From assembly GCF_037975245.1 (NCBI RefSeq), contig NC_092582.1, positions 20,980,577 through 21,044,576 of the forward strand: a stretch of 64,000 nt of DNA. Direction: 5' to 3'. Position 1 is the stretch's first letter. Every line of letters begins with the position of its first letter. Origin of the DNA: Apostichopus japonicus. Taxonomy: Eukaryota > Echinodermata > Holothuroidea > Aspidochirotida > Stichopodidae. A program made the translations under genes and the position numbers. The notes under the pieces were generated by a model. It saw nothing but the letters and a program-made list of their open reading frames with translations. It was not told the DNA's origin and searched no databases. Below are positions 23,305 through 33,259 of this stretch, piece after piece.

Positions 23305-24125
23305 CGGTCACTATCATATTTGTTCCGACACCTATCGTTTTCCCCTCAGCCCGAGGAAAAGACTGTAGACTAAATTGGCTTTCTTAGTCTTCATCAGTAG
23401 GCATAACTTTCAGTCGATGAATATTGGAAAATCAGTGTTGTTCCGTGGCACAAGTCATTGAGACTGGACGAAGGCTGTTCGATGGACACCATTGCGAACG
23501 GATTGAGTGGTTCAGTGGCACTTTCCTATGATCCGGGGCAAATAACACAGTCTGGGGCAAAGAGAACAGTCTGTATTGTCGAAAACATAAGGGGAGCCAT
23601 CATTAGTTAAACGGTCTCCATCCCTACTTTCGAGCCCCACACGGGGCGGGGAAAAGGCTGATTCCGTCGAAAGCGCTACGAGGTTCTCTAAGTTTGAACT
23701 GACAACTGTATTCGAAACGGTGCATACCAACAGTTTCTAGCCCAATCCTGCTAACAGGCCGTTTTGGATGTGCTACTCTCGTCGAGAGGAGACAATTTAA
23801 AGTTAACGGTCTCCATAACCACGTGAGGCGGTGACAGGTCAATTCGGTCGAAATTGTTAGTAAGTGCTCTTTTATATCGAAAGTAGACGACCCTTTACGA
23901 AAAGGTCACTATCACCAGTTTCGTGCCCAATCGGGAACGAGAAACTGGCGTTTGTTGATGAAAGCCTAATGACGTTTTCCTCTCTCGAGGAGACGAAAGT
24001 TAGCTTAATGGTATTCATTCACCACTTTCGAGAACGTCCCGGGCCGAAAACAACTCGTTCCTGTCGAAAACGTAAGGGGTGCTCCTTTCGGTAAGAGAAG
24101 ACAACTCTATGGAAAACGGTCCCCA
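23305..24125 (+). repeat. Cluster of degenerate ~105-bp repeats across the unit 2/3 boundary
   Basis: Same series of diverged monomers as at 21186-22030, carried by the 2.1-kb tandem duplication. Landmarks are CGAGCCCCACACGGGGCGGG near 23631, CTCTCGTCGAGAGGAGAC near 23775 and CTCTCGAGGAGACG near 23981. Confidence 0.75.
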
Positions 24126-25030
24126 AGCAATAAGGTGGGGCCCAATACGAGATGAGGAACAAGCAGGTTAGGTAGAAGAACCAGTGAATCTTTTGGCAAC
24201 AGATCATGAATGTGATGAAAATAAACCTTAACTGTAGTTTGTAGTATATGCCTTCATTGCCCTTAGAAGTGAAAACAATAACTTTTACAATTGTTTTAGT
24301 TATACTGGAATATGAAAATTCACCTATTGATGCTGCGTTCTGGTCATGTTGTATTAGTTCCAGGATACATTTTGGGGTTCAGAAAATGAATTAAACGTAT
24401 TCTATTATCTCAAGAATTATATCATCATCTTAACAAACAATGGTAATATGAATTCATCACATGCCTGGGATGCTAGAATGTAACGATGAAGCTGGTATGG
24501 TCAGCTGGATTGTTTGAATGTTATTGTTCAATTCAAAATCAATGGTGAAGCACCGGTACTAGCAAGAAAGAGAAGATATTTCTTATGAGGGTATATGACA
24601 AAACAATGCATAGTTGGATTTAATATACACACTATTTTTCATTGGAATTACATCAATGTAATAAAACATGTATATTTAGCCTTGATATTTCTACACAATT
24701 TTTCGCGAAGTTTCGATTAAGCTTCATATGATTTCATAATTGCTTTGGGTGGTATGAATGGCTTTAGTTTTAGTTCCTTGAGAAATTAAGCGCACATAGC
24801 TACAAATAAAACCCTAGTCCACTTAACGAAGATAAGCACCTTCTGGTATACACTTTCGAAATGCATATTTCAACACGACAAGAATTTTTGTAATTTCGAA
24901 ACTGATAGAAGTAATGCAATGCCCCTTGACCAACTGTCTTATTTCGAATACAACATTTGGATTGATAATTGAAGTAGGCATTCCTAGCAGAGAAGCAATG
25001 CTAGCTTCCTACATAAGTTTAAAAATGTGA

Positions 25031-25056
25031 GGGAGGGCGGGGGGGGGGGGTGGGGG
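25031..25056 (+). repeat. G-rich tract in unit 3
   Basis: Shorter version: one GGGA repeat fewer, a main run of about 12 G, then a single T before GGGGG. Unit 4 has no equivalent. Confidence 0.8.
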
Positions 25057-25307
25057 TAGTGAGTACCAGTCAACAATACACAGCTTAAACAATTAACGTA
25101 ATAACGCTTTGTTGAAAAAGACAGTCTGAAGCATCTACCTACAGTCCTCTTCCTTAAAGGGCAATGCCAGCTTCACTAGATTTTTGGATAGTGCACAGAT
25201 AGGTTTCTGCTACCAATTTTTCAATTTTATCGAAAAGAGTATCCGAATGTGTGAATGTTTTTTTGGAGGTTCCTCGTTTTACGCTTTCCATGGTGACCCA
25301 AAACAAT

Positions 25308-25345
25308 ATATAGTCAGTGTGCATAAGGACACCAGTGGTCACGAC
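25308..25345 (+). repeat. Decayed 146-bp satellite fragment inside unit 3
   Basis: As in units 1 and 2, with CACCAGTGGTCACGAC at its end. No equivalent remains in unit 4. Confidence 0.5.
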
Positions 25346-25395
25346 TAGCCCATTGCTTGTGGTAAAATAAACTTCAAAACGAGATTACTCTTAAC

Positions 25396-26230
25396 GAAAC
25401 GGTCACTTTCATATTTGTTCCGACACCTATCGTTTTCCCCTCAGCCCGAGGAAAAGACTGTAGACTAAATTGGCTTTCTTAGTCTTCATCAGTAGGCATA
25501 ACTTTCAGTCGATGAATATTGGAAAATCAGTGTTGTTCCGTGGCACAAGTCATTGAGACTGGACGAAGGCTGTTCGATGGACACCATTGCGAACGGATTG
25601 AGTGGTTCAGTGGCACTTTCCTATGATCCGGGGCAAATAACACAGTCTGGGGCAAAGAGAACAGTCTGTATTGTCGAAAACATAAGGGGAGCCATCATTA
25701 GTTAAACGGACTCCATCACCACTCTCGAGCCCCACACGGGGCGGGGAAAAGGCTGATTCCGTCGAAAGCGCTACGAGGCTTTCTAAGTTTGTATTGACAA
25801 ATTTATTCGAGACACAGTTTCGAGCCCAATCCTGCTAACAGGCCGTTTTGGTTAGAAAGGCATGGATGTGCTACTCTCGTCGAGAGGAGACAATTTAAGT
25901 TAACGGTCTCCATCACCACGTGAGGCGGTGACAGGTCAATTCGGTCGAAATTGTTAGTAAGTGCTCTTTTATATCGAAAGTAGACGACCCTTTACGAAAA
26001 GGTCACTATCACCAGTTTCGAGCCCAATCGGGTACGAGAAACTGGCGTTTGTTGATGAAAGCCTAATGACGTTTTCTTCTCTCGAGGAGACAAACGTTAG
26101 CTTAATGGTATTCATTCACCACTTTCGAGAACGTCCCGGGCCGAAAACAACTCGTTCCTGTCGAAAACGTAAGGGGTGCTCCTTTCGGTAAGAGAAGACA
26201 ACTCTATGGAAAACGGTCCCAAGCAATAAG
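25396..26230 (+). repeat. Cluster of degenerate ~105-bp repeats across the unit 3/4 boundary
   Basis: Same series of monomers, with CTCTCGTCGAGAGGAGAC near 25875 and CGAGCCCAATCGGGTACG near 26020. Near 25800 the monomer is shortened: GTATTGACAAATTTATTCGA runs directly into GACACAGTTTCGAGCCC, missing the GGTGCATACCAA part seen in copies 1 and 2. Confidence 0.7.
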
Positions 26231-27360
26231 GTGGGGGCCCAATACGAGATGAGGAACAAGCAGGTTAGGTAGAAGAACCAGTGAATCTTTTGGCAACAGA
26301 TCATGAATGTGATGAAAATAAACCTTAACTGAAGTTTGCAGTATATGCCTTCATTGCCCTTAGAAGTGAAAACCATAACTTTTACAATTGTTTTAGTTAT
26401 ACTGGAATATGAAAATTCACCTATTGATGCTGCGTTCTGGTCATGTTGTATTAGTTCCAGGATACATTTTGGGGTACGGACAATGAATTAAATGTCTTAT
26501 CTTATCTCAAGAATTAAAACCATCAACCTAACAAACAATGGTAATATGAATTCATCACAAACAATTGAAATATAAAATCATCACATGCCTGGAACGCTGG
26601 AATGTACGGATAAAGCTGATATGTACAGCTGGATTGTTTGAGTTCTATTGTTTTATTCAATGTGAAGCACCGGTACTAGCAAGAAAGAGATTTTCCTTAT
26701 GAGTGTATGTGAGAAAACAATATATAATTGGATTTAATATACACACTATTTTTCATTGGAAAAACATCAACGTAATAAAACGTATATTTAGCCTTGATAT
26801 TTCTGCACAATTTTTCGGCAAATATCGGTAATTTTTAATATGTTTTCATAATTGCTTCGGGAATATGAATGGCTTAGTTTTAGTTCCTTGAGAAATTAAG
26901 CACACTTAGCTACAAATAAAATAGTCACCTTATCGAAGTTTAGCACCTTCTGGTATACACTTTTAAAATGCATATATCAAAACGAAACCGATAGAAGTCA
27001 TGCAATGCCCCTTGACAAACTGTCTCATTACGAATACAACATATGGCAATCCATATGTTGAATTCGGAATAAGACAGTGGAGTATGTACTCTTTGTTGAA
27101 AATGACAGTCTGAAGCATTTACCCCCAGTCCTCTTCCTAAAGGGCAATGCTAGTTTGACTAGAATAATTGGAGAGTGCACAATAATACGATTCGATTAAA
27201 ATATTTCTTGATTGCGTTTGACATGATCGTCCACTACAGTTTGCTTTATAAGCTTTTAAAGCTCATTCACTATTGCATCAGAGGAAATTGCATTGTAGAT
27301 AGCAAGTTACCTTTTTATTCCAATTTTTCAAGTTTGAACAAAACTTCTCATGCATTCAGT
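25934..27360 (+). repeat. 2.1-kb tandem unit, copy 4 (diverged, rearranged, 3' truncated)
   Basis: The first 500 bp match copy 3 well. The A+T-rich part from about 26480 is clearly more diverged, with an insertion near 26545-26585 that partly repeats the preceding AATATGA-ATTCATCACA sequence. A 28-bp hairpin (27019-27078) stands where copies 1-3 have the sequence leading to the G-run, and the G-run is missing. About 130 bp of unmatched sequence follows near 27185-27310. Weak similarity resumes at CAATTTTTCAA near 27320 and is then lost. The satellite fragment and downstream repeats of the other copies are absent. Confidence 0.8.
27019..27078. repeat. Near-perfect 28-bp hairpin in unit 4
   Basis: The arms at 27019-27046 and 27051-27078 are inverted copies with a CAAT loop; the centre reads ACATATGGCAATCCATATGT. 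The first arm is the normal unit sequence (CTGTCTTATTTCGAATACAA in other copies). The second arm is new and replaces the stretch leading to the G-run. The pattern fits a snap-back copying event with loss of about 150 bp. Confidence 0.85.
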
Positions 27361-27480
27361 TAAACTATCCGCCGCGATGTTCCATGAAGGCTCTACCACA
27401 GGTCTACTTTTTATTATAAATATGATTAATAAAAATAATGTTTAAAAAACTTTGTCTTCAAAAAAAGCAATTTATTTGCC
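27361..27480. other. Unassigned A+T-rich spacer
   Basis: Short stretch between the end of unit 4 similarity and the start of the inverted core, with A-runs and AATAAAAATAATG-like sequence. I see no gene, RNA or repeat in it. Confidence 0.4.
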
Positions 27481-28250
27481 AATCAGGATGAATATACAAA
27501 ACAACTTCACACCCTCAAGCACCTGAATGAATATATGTTACATGTGTCAATTTTGCCTATAGAGCAATCGGGGTTTTACTCTTCGTTGGCATATCAAAAT
27601 GGTACAAGAATGGGTGCCAAATTTATTAACTATATGGAAACTCAAAATAAATTGCTTCACACACATCTTATTCTGCAACCACTTTCAACGCCAACTTTAT
27701 ATGATATTTAAGTGCAAAACGGTTTAAGCATAGTTTCTCAGAACCTCTGTCTTTTCCCTGCCAAGGTTCCCTTGACCAAACACCTTCCTTCCCACCAACT
27801 TTGACATTATGGCTCTTGGCGATAACCGCTCCACCGAAAATAAAAATTCTGTAAAAAACTTAGTGTAATCTCTCAATGATCCAAGACACCCCTTTTGTGG
27901 AAATGATTCCTACCACCAGGTTTCAGTCCCAAACGCGGTGGGGAACAAAGTTTTGATCGAATCGAATCGGGTGCTCCCTCTCATCCAAAGAGGCTCTCTA
28001 CCTTGAAATGGGGGAATACATCAAATTTTGAGCCCATTCGAGACGGAGAACAGTCCATTCCGGTTGAAATCGTACACCTTTGCCTCTCTAGTGGAAAAGA
28101 TACACCCCTTCGTGAAAAGGTGCATACCAACGGTGAGTTTACAGCCTCAAACACGTTGGGGAACCGGCCGTTTCGGTCGAATATTGACTCGGCAAGAGGA
28201 GACACTCCACTGTGCAACGGTGTCAACCACCAAGGAGATCGTCGATCGAC
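27480..28250 (+). repeat. Core inverted repeat, left arm
   Basis: Pairs in inverted orientation with about 29210-29870. GCATAGTTTCTCAGAACCTC (27728) is the reverse complement of sequence ending at 29712; CAATCGGGGTTTT near 27565 pairs with sequence ending at 29864; GAACCGGCCGTTTCGGTCGA near 28160 pairs with a diverged inverted copy near 29280-29300. The inner part (27895-28250) is built of the ~105-bp family. The open frames near 28000-28305 fall here and look like chance frames in repeats. Confidence 0.75.
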
Positions 28251-28970
28251 AGCGAATGAGGTTTTTGAACTCTATAATAATGTAAGCCCAACAAGATTAT
28301 GCTAACAATTCACGGTTTAAAAAAAAGACAAATTTCAAAAAGGCCTTAATGTTTACACAACCAACAAAAGCTTAAGAGTTAAAACCGGGGTACGGTGCCT
28401 GCCAATAATTTGGAGCGACCTCCGTTATTGGGAATTTGACGCTTTCCCGTTGATTAACGCACGGGATATTCTTGTAGGTAATGGCAAACACCCATTTTAA
28501 ATTTGCGGCTCACGTCAACCTTACAGCCCGTGAGTCGAAGAACAGGTCGAATCGGTTGAAAACGAAAGAAGGTGTTCCTCTTGGGAACGAGCTAACCCCT
28601 TCTTTAAAAATGCATGCGCGACCGAGAATGTTATGGTCGAACAACGATTGGAGTGTTAAAAATTTTAAAGAGGCGGGTTAATTCAACGGATGGGCTCTTT
28701 ATCCGTTCGCAGATATCTTTTCCCGGGTAGGCGGTAACAGGTCAGTTCGGCGCGGATTTTGGTGGGAGTGGCTTCTTTTGCTGTCGAAAGCCCCAATCCA
28801 AGGAGGGGTGTCACTTTTTTTTCCGATTGCAACAAAGAAACGGATTGTTCCCACCAGAAATTTGGCGGAAGTGGCTTCTTTTACTGTTAATGATCAAAAA
28901 CCATGTGGCCCGTCTCTAATGGCATTGCAAAGTGGACATAAAAGCAGAACCATAAGTTTTCAATAGAACC
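28250..28970 (+). repeat. Core centre with degenerate ~105-bp repeats and orientation flip
   Basis: Very diverged ~105-bp family members in forward orientation are visible: AACAGGTCGAATCGGTTGAA near 28540, and TAGGCGGTAACAGGTCAGTT near 28728, which matches GAGGCGGTGACAGGTCAATT of the tandem units. A local direct repeat about 97 bp apart is GTGGCTTCTTTTGCTGT near 28770 and GTGGCTTCTTTTACTGT near 28867. Between about 28.76 and 28.97 kb the family changes strand: the reverse form CGACCTGTTACCCTCC appears near 28970. No gene seen. Confidence 0.6.
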
Positions 28971-29870
28971 GACCTGTTACCCTCCGGCGTATTTGTTGCT
29001 CAAAGCTGATGGTAGACCACATTTTCTTATGGGTCGTCTCCTTTTTGGGCACAGTTCATTTCAATTCATATAGACCAGGTGAGAGGGGCATCTCTCGTAG
29101 AAAGGAGAACCTCGACCGTAACGACTCGTTCCCCACCAATGCAGGGTTTCTGCAAAGTGGTGGTGAGGACTGTTCTCCGTAAGGACTGCTTGGGTTTTCT
29201 CCTTTTTTCTCCGCCGCGAAACGGGCTGCAAAATAGTGGAAGATTGTCAACGGTAATAATTACTTCTCTTAACAAGTTCTCGTCCGAAATGGCCTGTTCA
29301 CGGACAGGAGCAATCCCGATCGTTTTCGACTCGAATATGATTACAGGCAACGTTCACGAAAGTATGACTCTTCAAGTCGAGAATATACGGAACGACCTCG
29401 TTTCGTAAGTGTTACCGTTAACGATGGAGGCATTAAACTTGTAGTACCGGAGGGTGATAAAAAGAGGACGAGATTTATATAGCTCCTTATTAGGCACAGA
29501 GCCGAAACAGCAGGTTCCTCGCCGCGAATTGGGCGAGGAACACTATTAAGCGGAGGATGGTACCGGAATGGTGTCTCTTCTGTTCGGCGCAGCTTAAATT
29601 AGCCTTACCGTTTCCAAAGTAGAATGCCAAAATGTAAAAGTCGTTAGGAAGGAAGGTGTTTGGTGAAGGGCACCTTCGCATGGAAAACGACAGAGGTTCT
29701 GAGAAACTATGCCTTATCCAGTTTTGCCCTTTATATCATAGTAAGTTGGAGTTGAAAGTGGTTGCAGAATAAGGTTGGCGGATTTGGCTCTAAGTATGCT
29801 TGTGGGGAGAATGAGGCCATTCTTGTACCATTTTGAAATGCTTACGAAGAGAAAAACCCGATTGTTGGCT
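28970..29870 (-). repeat. Core inverted repeat, right arm
   Basis: Reverse-strand members of the ~105-bp family (about 28970-29330), followed by the inverted counterpart of the left arm up to about 29870. The arms are diverged, so this is an old palindrome. The sums of paired coordinates (57440 and 57429) place the axis near 28.72 kb. Open frames of up to 109 codons here overlap on both strands and match nothing I recognise. Confidence 0.7.
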
Positions 29871-29875
29871 TACAA

Positions 29876-30843
29876 TGTCATTGAAAAATTGTAATGGTTA
29901 TATAAAGATATCGGTATGACTTGTTATAGCAATGAAGGCATCTAGTGCAACATTCAGTGTATATTTACATCACATTCATGATCTGTTGCCCGCAAGACAC
30001 ACAGGTCCTTCTACCTAAACTGCTTGGTCCTCGCCCCGTACAGGGCCCGGCCTACTGCTAGAGACCGTTTTCCATACCGAAAGGAGCATTCATTACGTTA
30101 TCAACAGAAACGGGTAGTTTTCGGCCCGGGACGTTATTGAAAGTGGTGAATGAATACCATTAACCGTCTCCTCGATAGGGGTAAACGTCATTTGGCTTTC
30201 ATCAAAAAACGTCTGTTTCTCGCACAGGATTGGGCTCGAAATTCGTTGTAGTCACCTTTTCGTAAAGGGGCGTTTACCTTCGATAAAAAGGAACACCTAA
30301 CAATTTCGACCGAATTGACCGGTCACCGCCTCATTGTGGTGAAGGAAACCGTTAAGTTAAAAACATCTCCTCTCGTCGAGACGAGCACGTCCTTGAACAT
30401 TGGATTGGACTGGAAACTGTTGGTATGTACCGTTTCGAATACAGTTGTCTATTCATACTGAGAGAACCTCCAAGCGCTTTTGACGGGATCGGCCTTTTCC
30501 CCGCTACTTGTTGGGCTCGAAAGTGGTGATGGAGACCGTTTAGCTAGTGATGGCTCCCCTTATGTTTTCTACCAATATAAAGGTTCTCTTTGCCCTGTAT
30601 CATAGAATAGTGCCACTCAACAACTCAACCCGTTGGTATCCATCGAACGGCCTCGTGCCACGGCACAACACTGATTTCCAATCATCAACGACTGAAAATT
30701 AGGCCTACTGATTGAAGACTAAAAAAGCTTTAGTTTACGGTCTTTTTCTCACGCTTAAGGAAATAAGGGGACTCTGAACAAAATATGAAAGGGACCGTTA
30801 CATAAAGAGTTATGTCGTTTAAATTAATAATATGTAATATAAA
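29876..30843 (-). repeat. Inverted copy of the 2.1-kb unit, lacking most of the A+T-rich segment
   Basis: Read on the minus strand, it follows the unit order: the decayed satellite fragment, TTTTTTAGTCTTCAATCAGT, CAGTGTTGTGCCGTGGCACG, AAGGGGAGCCATCACTAG, the ~105-bp cluster, GAGGCGGTGACCGGTCAATT (near 30325), then GGCAACAGATCATGAATGTG and GATGCCTTCATTGC (near 29930). It then passes directly to the core arm, skipping about 1.18 kb present in unit 4 (about 26360-27545). It is clearly diverged from units 1-3, so it is not a recent duplicate of them. Confidence 0.8.
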
Positions 30844-30875
30844 ACGGTGACCCTTGGGAAACTCATGCACACTGA
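30844..30875 (-). repeat. Decayed satellite monomer at the right array boundary
   Basis: CGGTGACCCTTGGGAAACTC followed by ATGCACACTGA aligns in register with the satellite's CGGTGATCCCTAGGATCCAC and GTGCGCACCGA. It continues straight into a normal monomer at CCTTCCGTGCCTGAG after a deletion of about 17 bp. It is the inverted counterpart of the fragments at 21095, 23214 and 25308. Confidence 0.65.
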
Positions 30876-33259
30876 CCTTCCGTGCCTGAGATATCGCGTT
30901 TACAAAGTTCGTCACCATTTCTCTTCTGGTGACCACAATTGACCTTTGACCTACACCAAAATCCATTCACTTCCGGTGATTCTTAGGATCCACGTGCGCA
31001 CCGACTATGAAGTTGGTCCGTAGTCCCACGCCTGAGATATCGCGTTTACAAAGTTCGTCACCATTTCTCTTCTGGTGACCTCAATTGACCTTTGACCTAC
31101 ACCAAAATCCATTCACTTCCGGTGATCCCTAGGATCCACGTGCGCACCGACTATGAAGTTGGTCCGTAGTCCCGTGCCTGAGATATCGCGTTTACAAAGT
31201 TCGTCACCATTTCTCTTCTGGTGACCTCAATTGACCTTTGACCTACACCAAAATCCATTCACTTCCGGTGATCCCTAGGATCCACGTGCGCACCGACTAT
31301 GAAGTTGGTCCGTAGTCCCGTGCCTGAGATATCGCGTTTACAAAGTTCGTCACCATCTCTCTTCTGGTGACCTCAATTGACCTTTGACCTACACCAAAAT
31401 CCATTCACTTCCGGTGATCCCTAGGATCCACGTGCGCACCGACTATGAAGTTGGTCCGACCTTCCGTGCCTGAGATATCGCGTTTACAAAGTTCGTCACC
31501 ATTTCTCTTTTGGTGACCTCAAATGACCTTTGACCTACACCAAAAACCATTCACTTCCGGTGATCCCTAGGGTCCACGTGCGCACCGACTATGAAGTTGG
31601 TCCGTAGTCCCGTGCCTGAGATATCGCGTTTACAAAGTTCGTCACCATTTCTCTTCTGGTGACCTCATTTGACCTTTGACCTACACCAAAATCCATTCAC
31701 TTCCGGTGATCCCTAGGATCCACGTGCGCATCGACTATGAAGTTGGTCCGACCTTCCGTGCTTGAGATATCGCGTTTACAAAGTTCGTCACCATTTCTCT
31801 TCTGGTGACCTCAAATGACCTTTGACCTACACCAAAATCCATTCACTTCCGGTGATCCCTAGGATCCACGTGCGCACCGACTATGAAGTTGGTCCGACCT
31901 TCCGTGCCTGAGATATCGCGTTTACAAAGTTCGTCACCATTTCTCTTCTGGTGACCTCAAATGACCTTTGACCTACACCAAAATCCATTCACTTCCGGTG
32001 ATCCCTAGGATCCACGTGCGCACCGACTATGAAGTTGGTCCGACCTTCCGTGCCTGAGATATCGCGTTTACAAAGTTCGTCACCATTTCTCTTCTGGTGA
32101 CCTCAAATGACCTTTGACCTACACCAAAATCCATTCACTTCCGGTGATCCCTAGGATCCACGTGCGCACCGACTATGAAGTTGGTCCGAAGTCCCGTGCC
32201 TGAGATATCGCGTATACAAAGTTCGTAACCATTTCTTTCCTGGTGACCTCAATTGACATTTGACCTACACCAAAATCCTTTGACTTCCGGTGATCCCTAG
32301 GATCCACGTGCGCACCGACTATGAAGTTGGTCCGAAGTCCCGTGCCTGAGATATCGCGTTTACAAAGTTCGTCACCATTTCTCTTCTGGTGACCTCAAAT
32401 GACCTTTGACCTACACCAAAATCCATTCACTTCCGGTGATCCCTAGGATCCACGTGCGCACCGACTATGAAGTTGGTCCGAAGTCCCGTGCCTGAGATAT
32501 CGCGTTTACAAAGTTCGTCACCATTTCTCTCCTGGTGACCTCAAATGACCTTTGACCTACACCAAAATCCATTCACTTCCGGTGATCCCTAGGATCCACG
32601 TGCGCACCGACTATGAAGTTGGTCCGAAGTCCCGTGCCTGAGATATCGCGTTTACAAAGTTCGTCACCATTTCTCTCCTGGTGACCTCAAATGACCTTTG
32701 ACCTACACCAAAATCCATTCACTTCCGGTGATCCCTAGGATCCACGTGCGCACCGACTATGAAGTTGGTCCGACCTTCCGTGCCTGAGATATCGCGTTTA
32801 CAAAGTTCGTCATCATTTCTCTTCTGGTGACCTCAAATGACCTTTGACCTACACCAAAATCCATTCACTTCCGGTGATCCTTAGGATCCACGTGCGCACC
32901 GACTATGAAGTTGGTCGGAAGTCCCGTGCCTGAGATATCGCGTTTACAAAGTTCGTCACCATTTCTCTTCTGGTGACCTCAATTGACCTTTGACCTACAC
33001 CAAAATCCATTCACTTCCGGTGATCCCTAGGATCCACGTGCGCACCGACTATGAAGTTGGTCCGTAGTCCTGTGCCTGAGATAAGCGTTTACAAAGTTCG
33101 TCACCATTTCTCTTCTGGTGACCTCAAATGACCTTTGACCTACACCAAAATCCTTTGACTTCCGGTGATCCCTAGGATCCACGTGCGCACCGACTATGAA
33201 GTTGGTCCGAAGTCCCGTGCCTGAGATATCGCGTTTACAAAGTTCGTCACCATTTCTCT

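Larger units (their letters stand above)
21732..23836 (+). repeat. 2.1-kb tandem unit, copy 2 (2105 bp)
   Basis: Near-identical to copy 1 over its whole length. A deletion near 23768 removes about 14 bp found in copy 1 and near 25855 (TTAGAAAGGCATGG), between short direct repeats, so GCCGTTTTGG joins directly to ATGTGC. Its G-run is shorter than in copy 1. Confidence 0.9.
23837..25933 (+). repeat. 2.1-kb tandem unit, copy 3 (2097 bp)
   Basis: Same order of parts as copies 1 and 2, but with more substitutions and small indels, for example GGTGGGGCCC near 24136 and TTAGTTCCAGGATACATTTTG near 24355. It also lacks AAAGTGACC before AGAGAAGCAATGC near 24989. Several of its changes are shared with copy 4, so it appears to be the intermediate form. 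Confidence 0.9.

Noticed and set aside
19612-25933. Complete transposon
   Set aside because: No terminal inverted repeats, long terminal repeats, poly-A tail, target-site duplication or transposase/reverse-transcriptase reading frame could be found.
19639-26376. Recurring 60-86 codon frames in the 2.1-kb units
   Set aside because: They recur because the DNA is duplicated. Frames exist on both strands over the same bases, with small changes typical of neutral sequence and no recognisable domain.
19612-27360. rDNA intergenic spacer or a tandem RNA gene unit
   Set aside because: I find no 5S, 18S, 28S or snRNA-like stretch in the 2.1-kb unit, nor tRNA box A and B sequences in a cloverleaf.
28003-29681. 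Cluster of 60-109 codon frames in the core
   Set aside because: They overlap on both strands within decayed ~105-bp repeats and inverted arms. No start context, splice pattern or known motif supports a gene.
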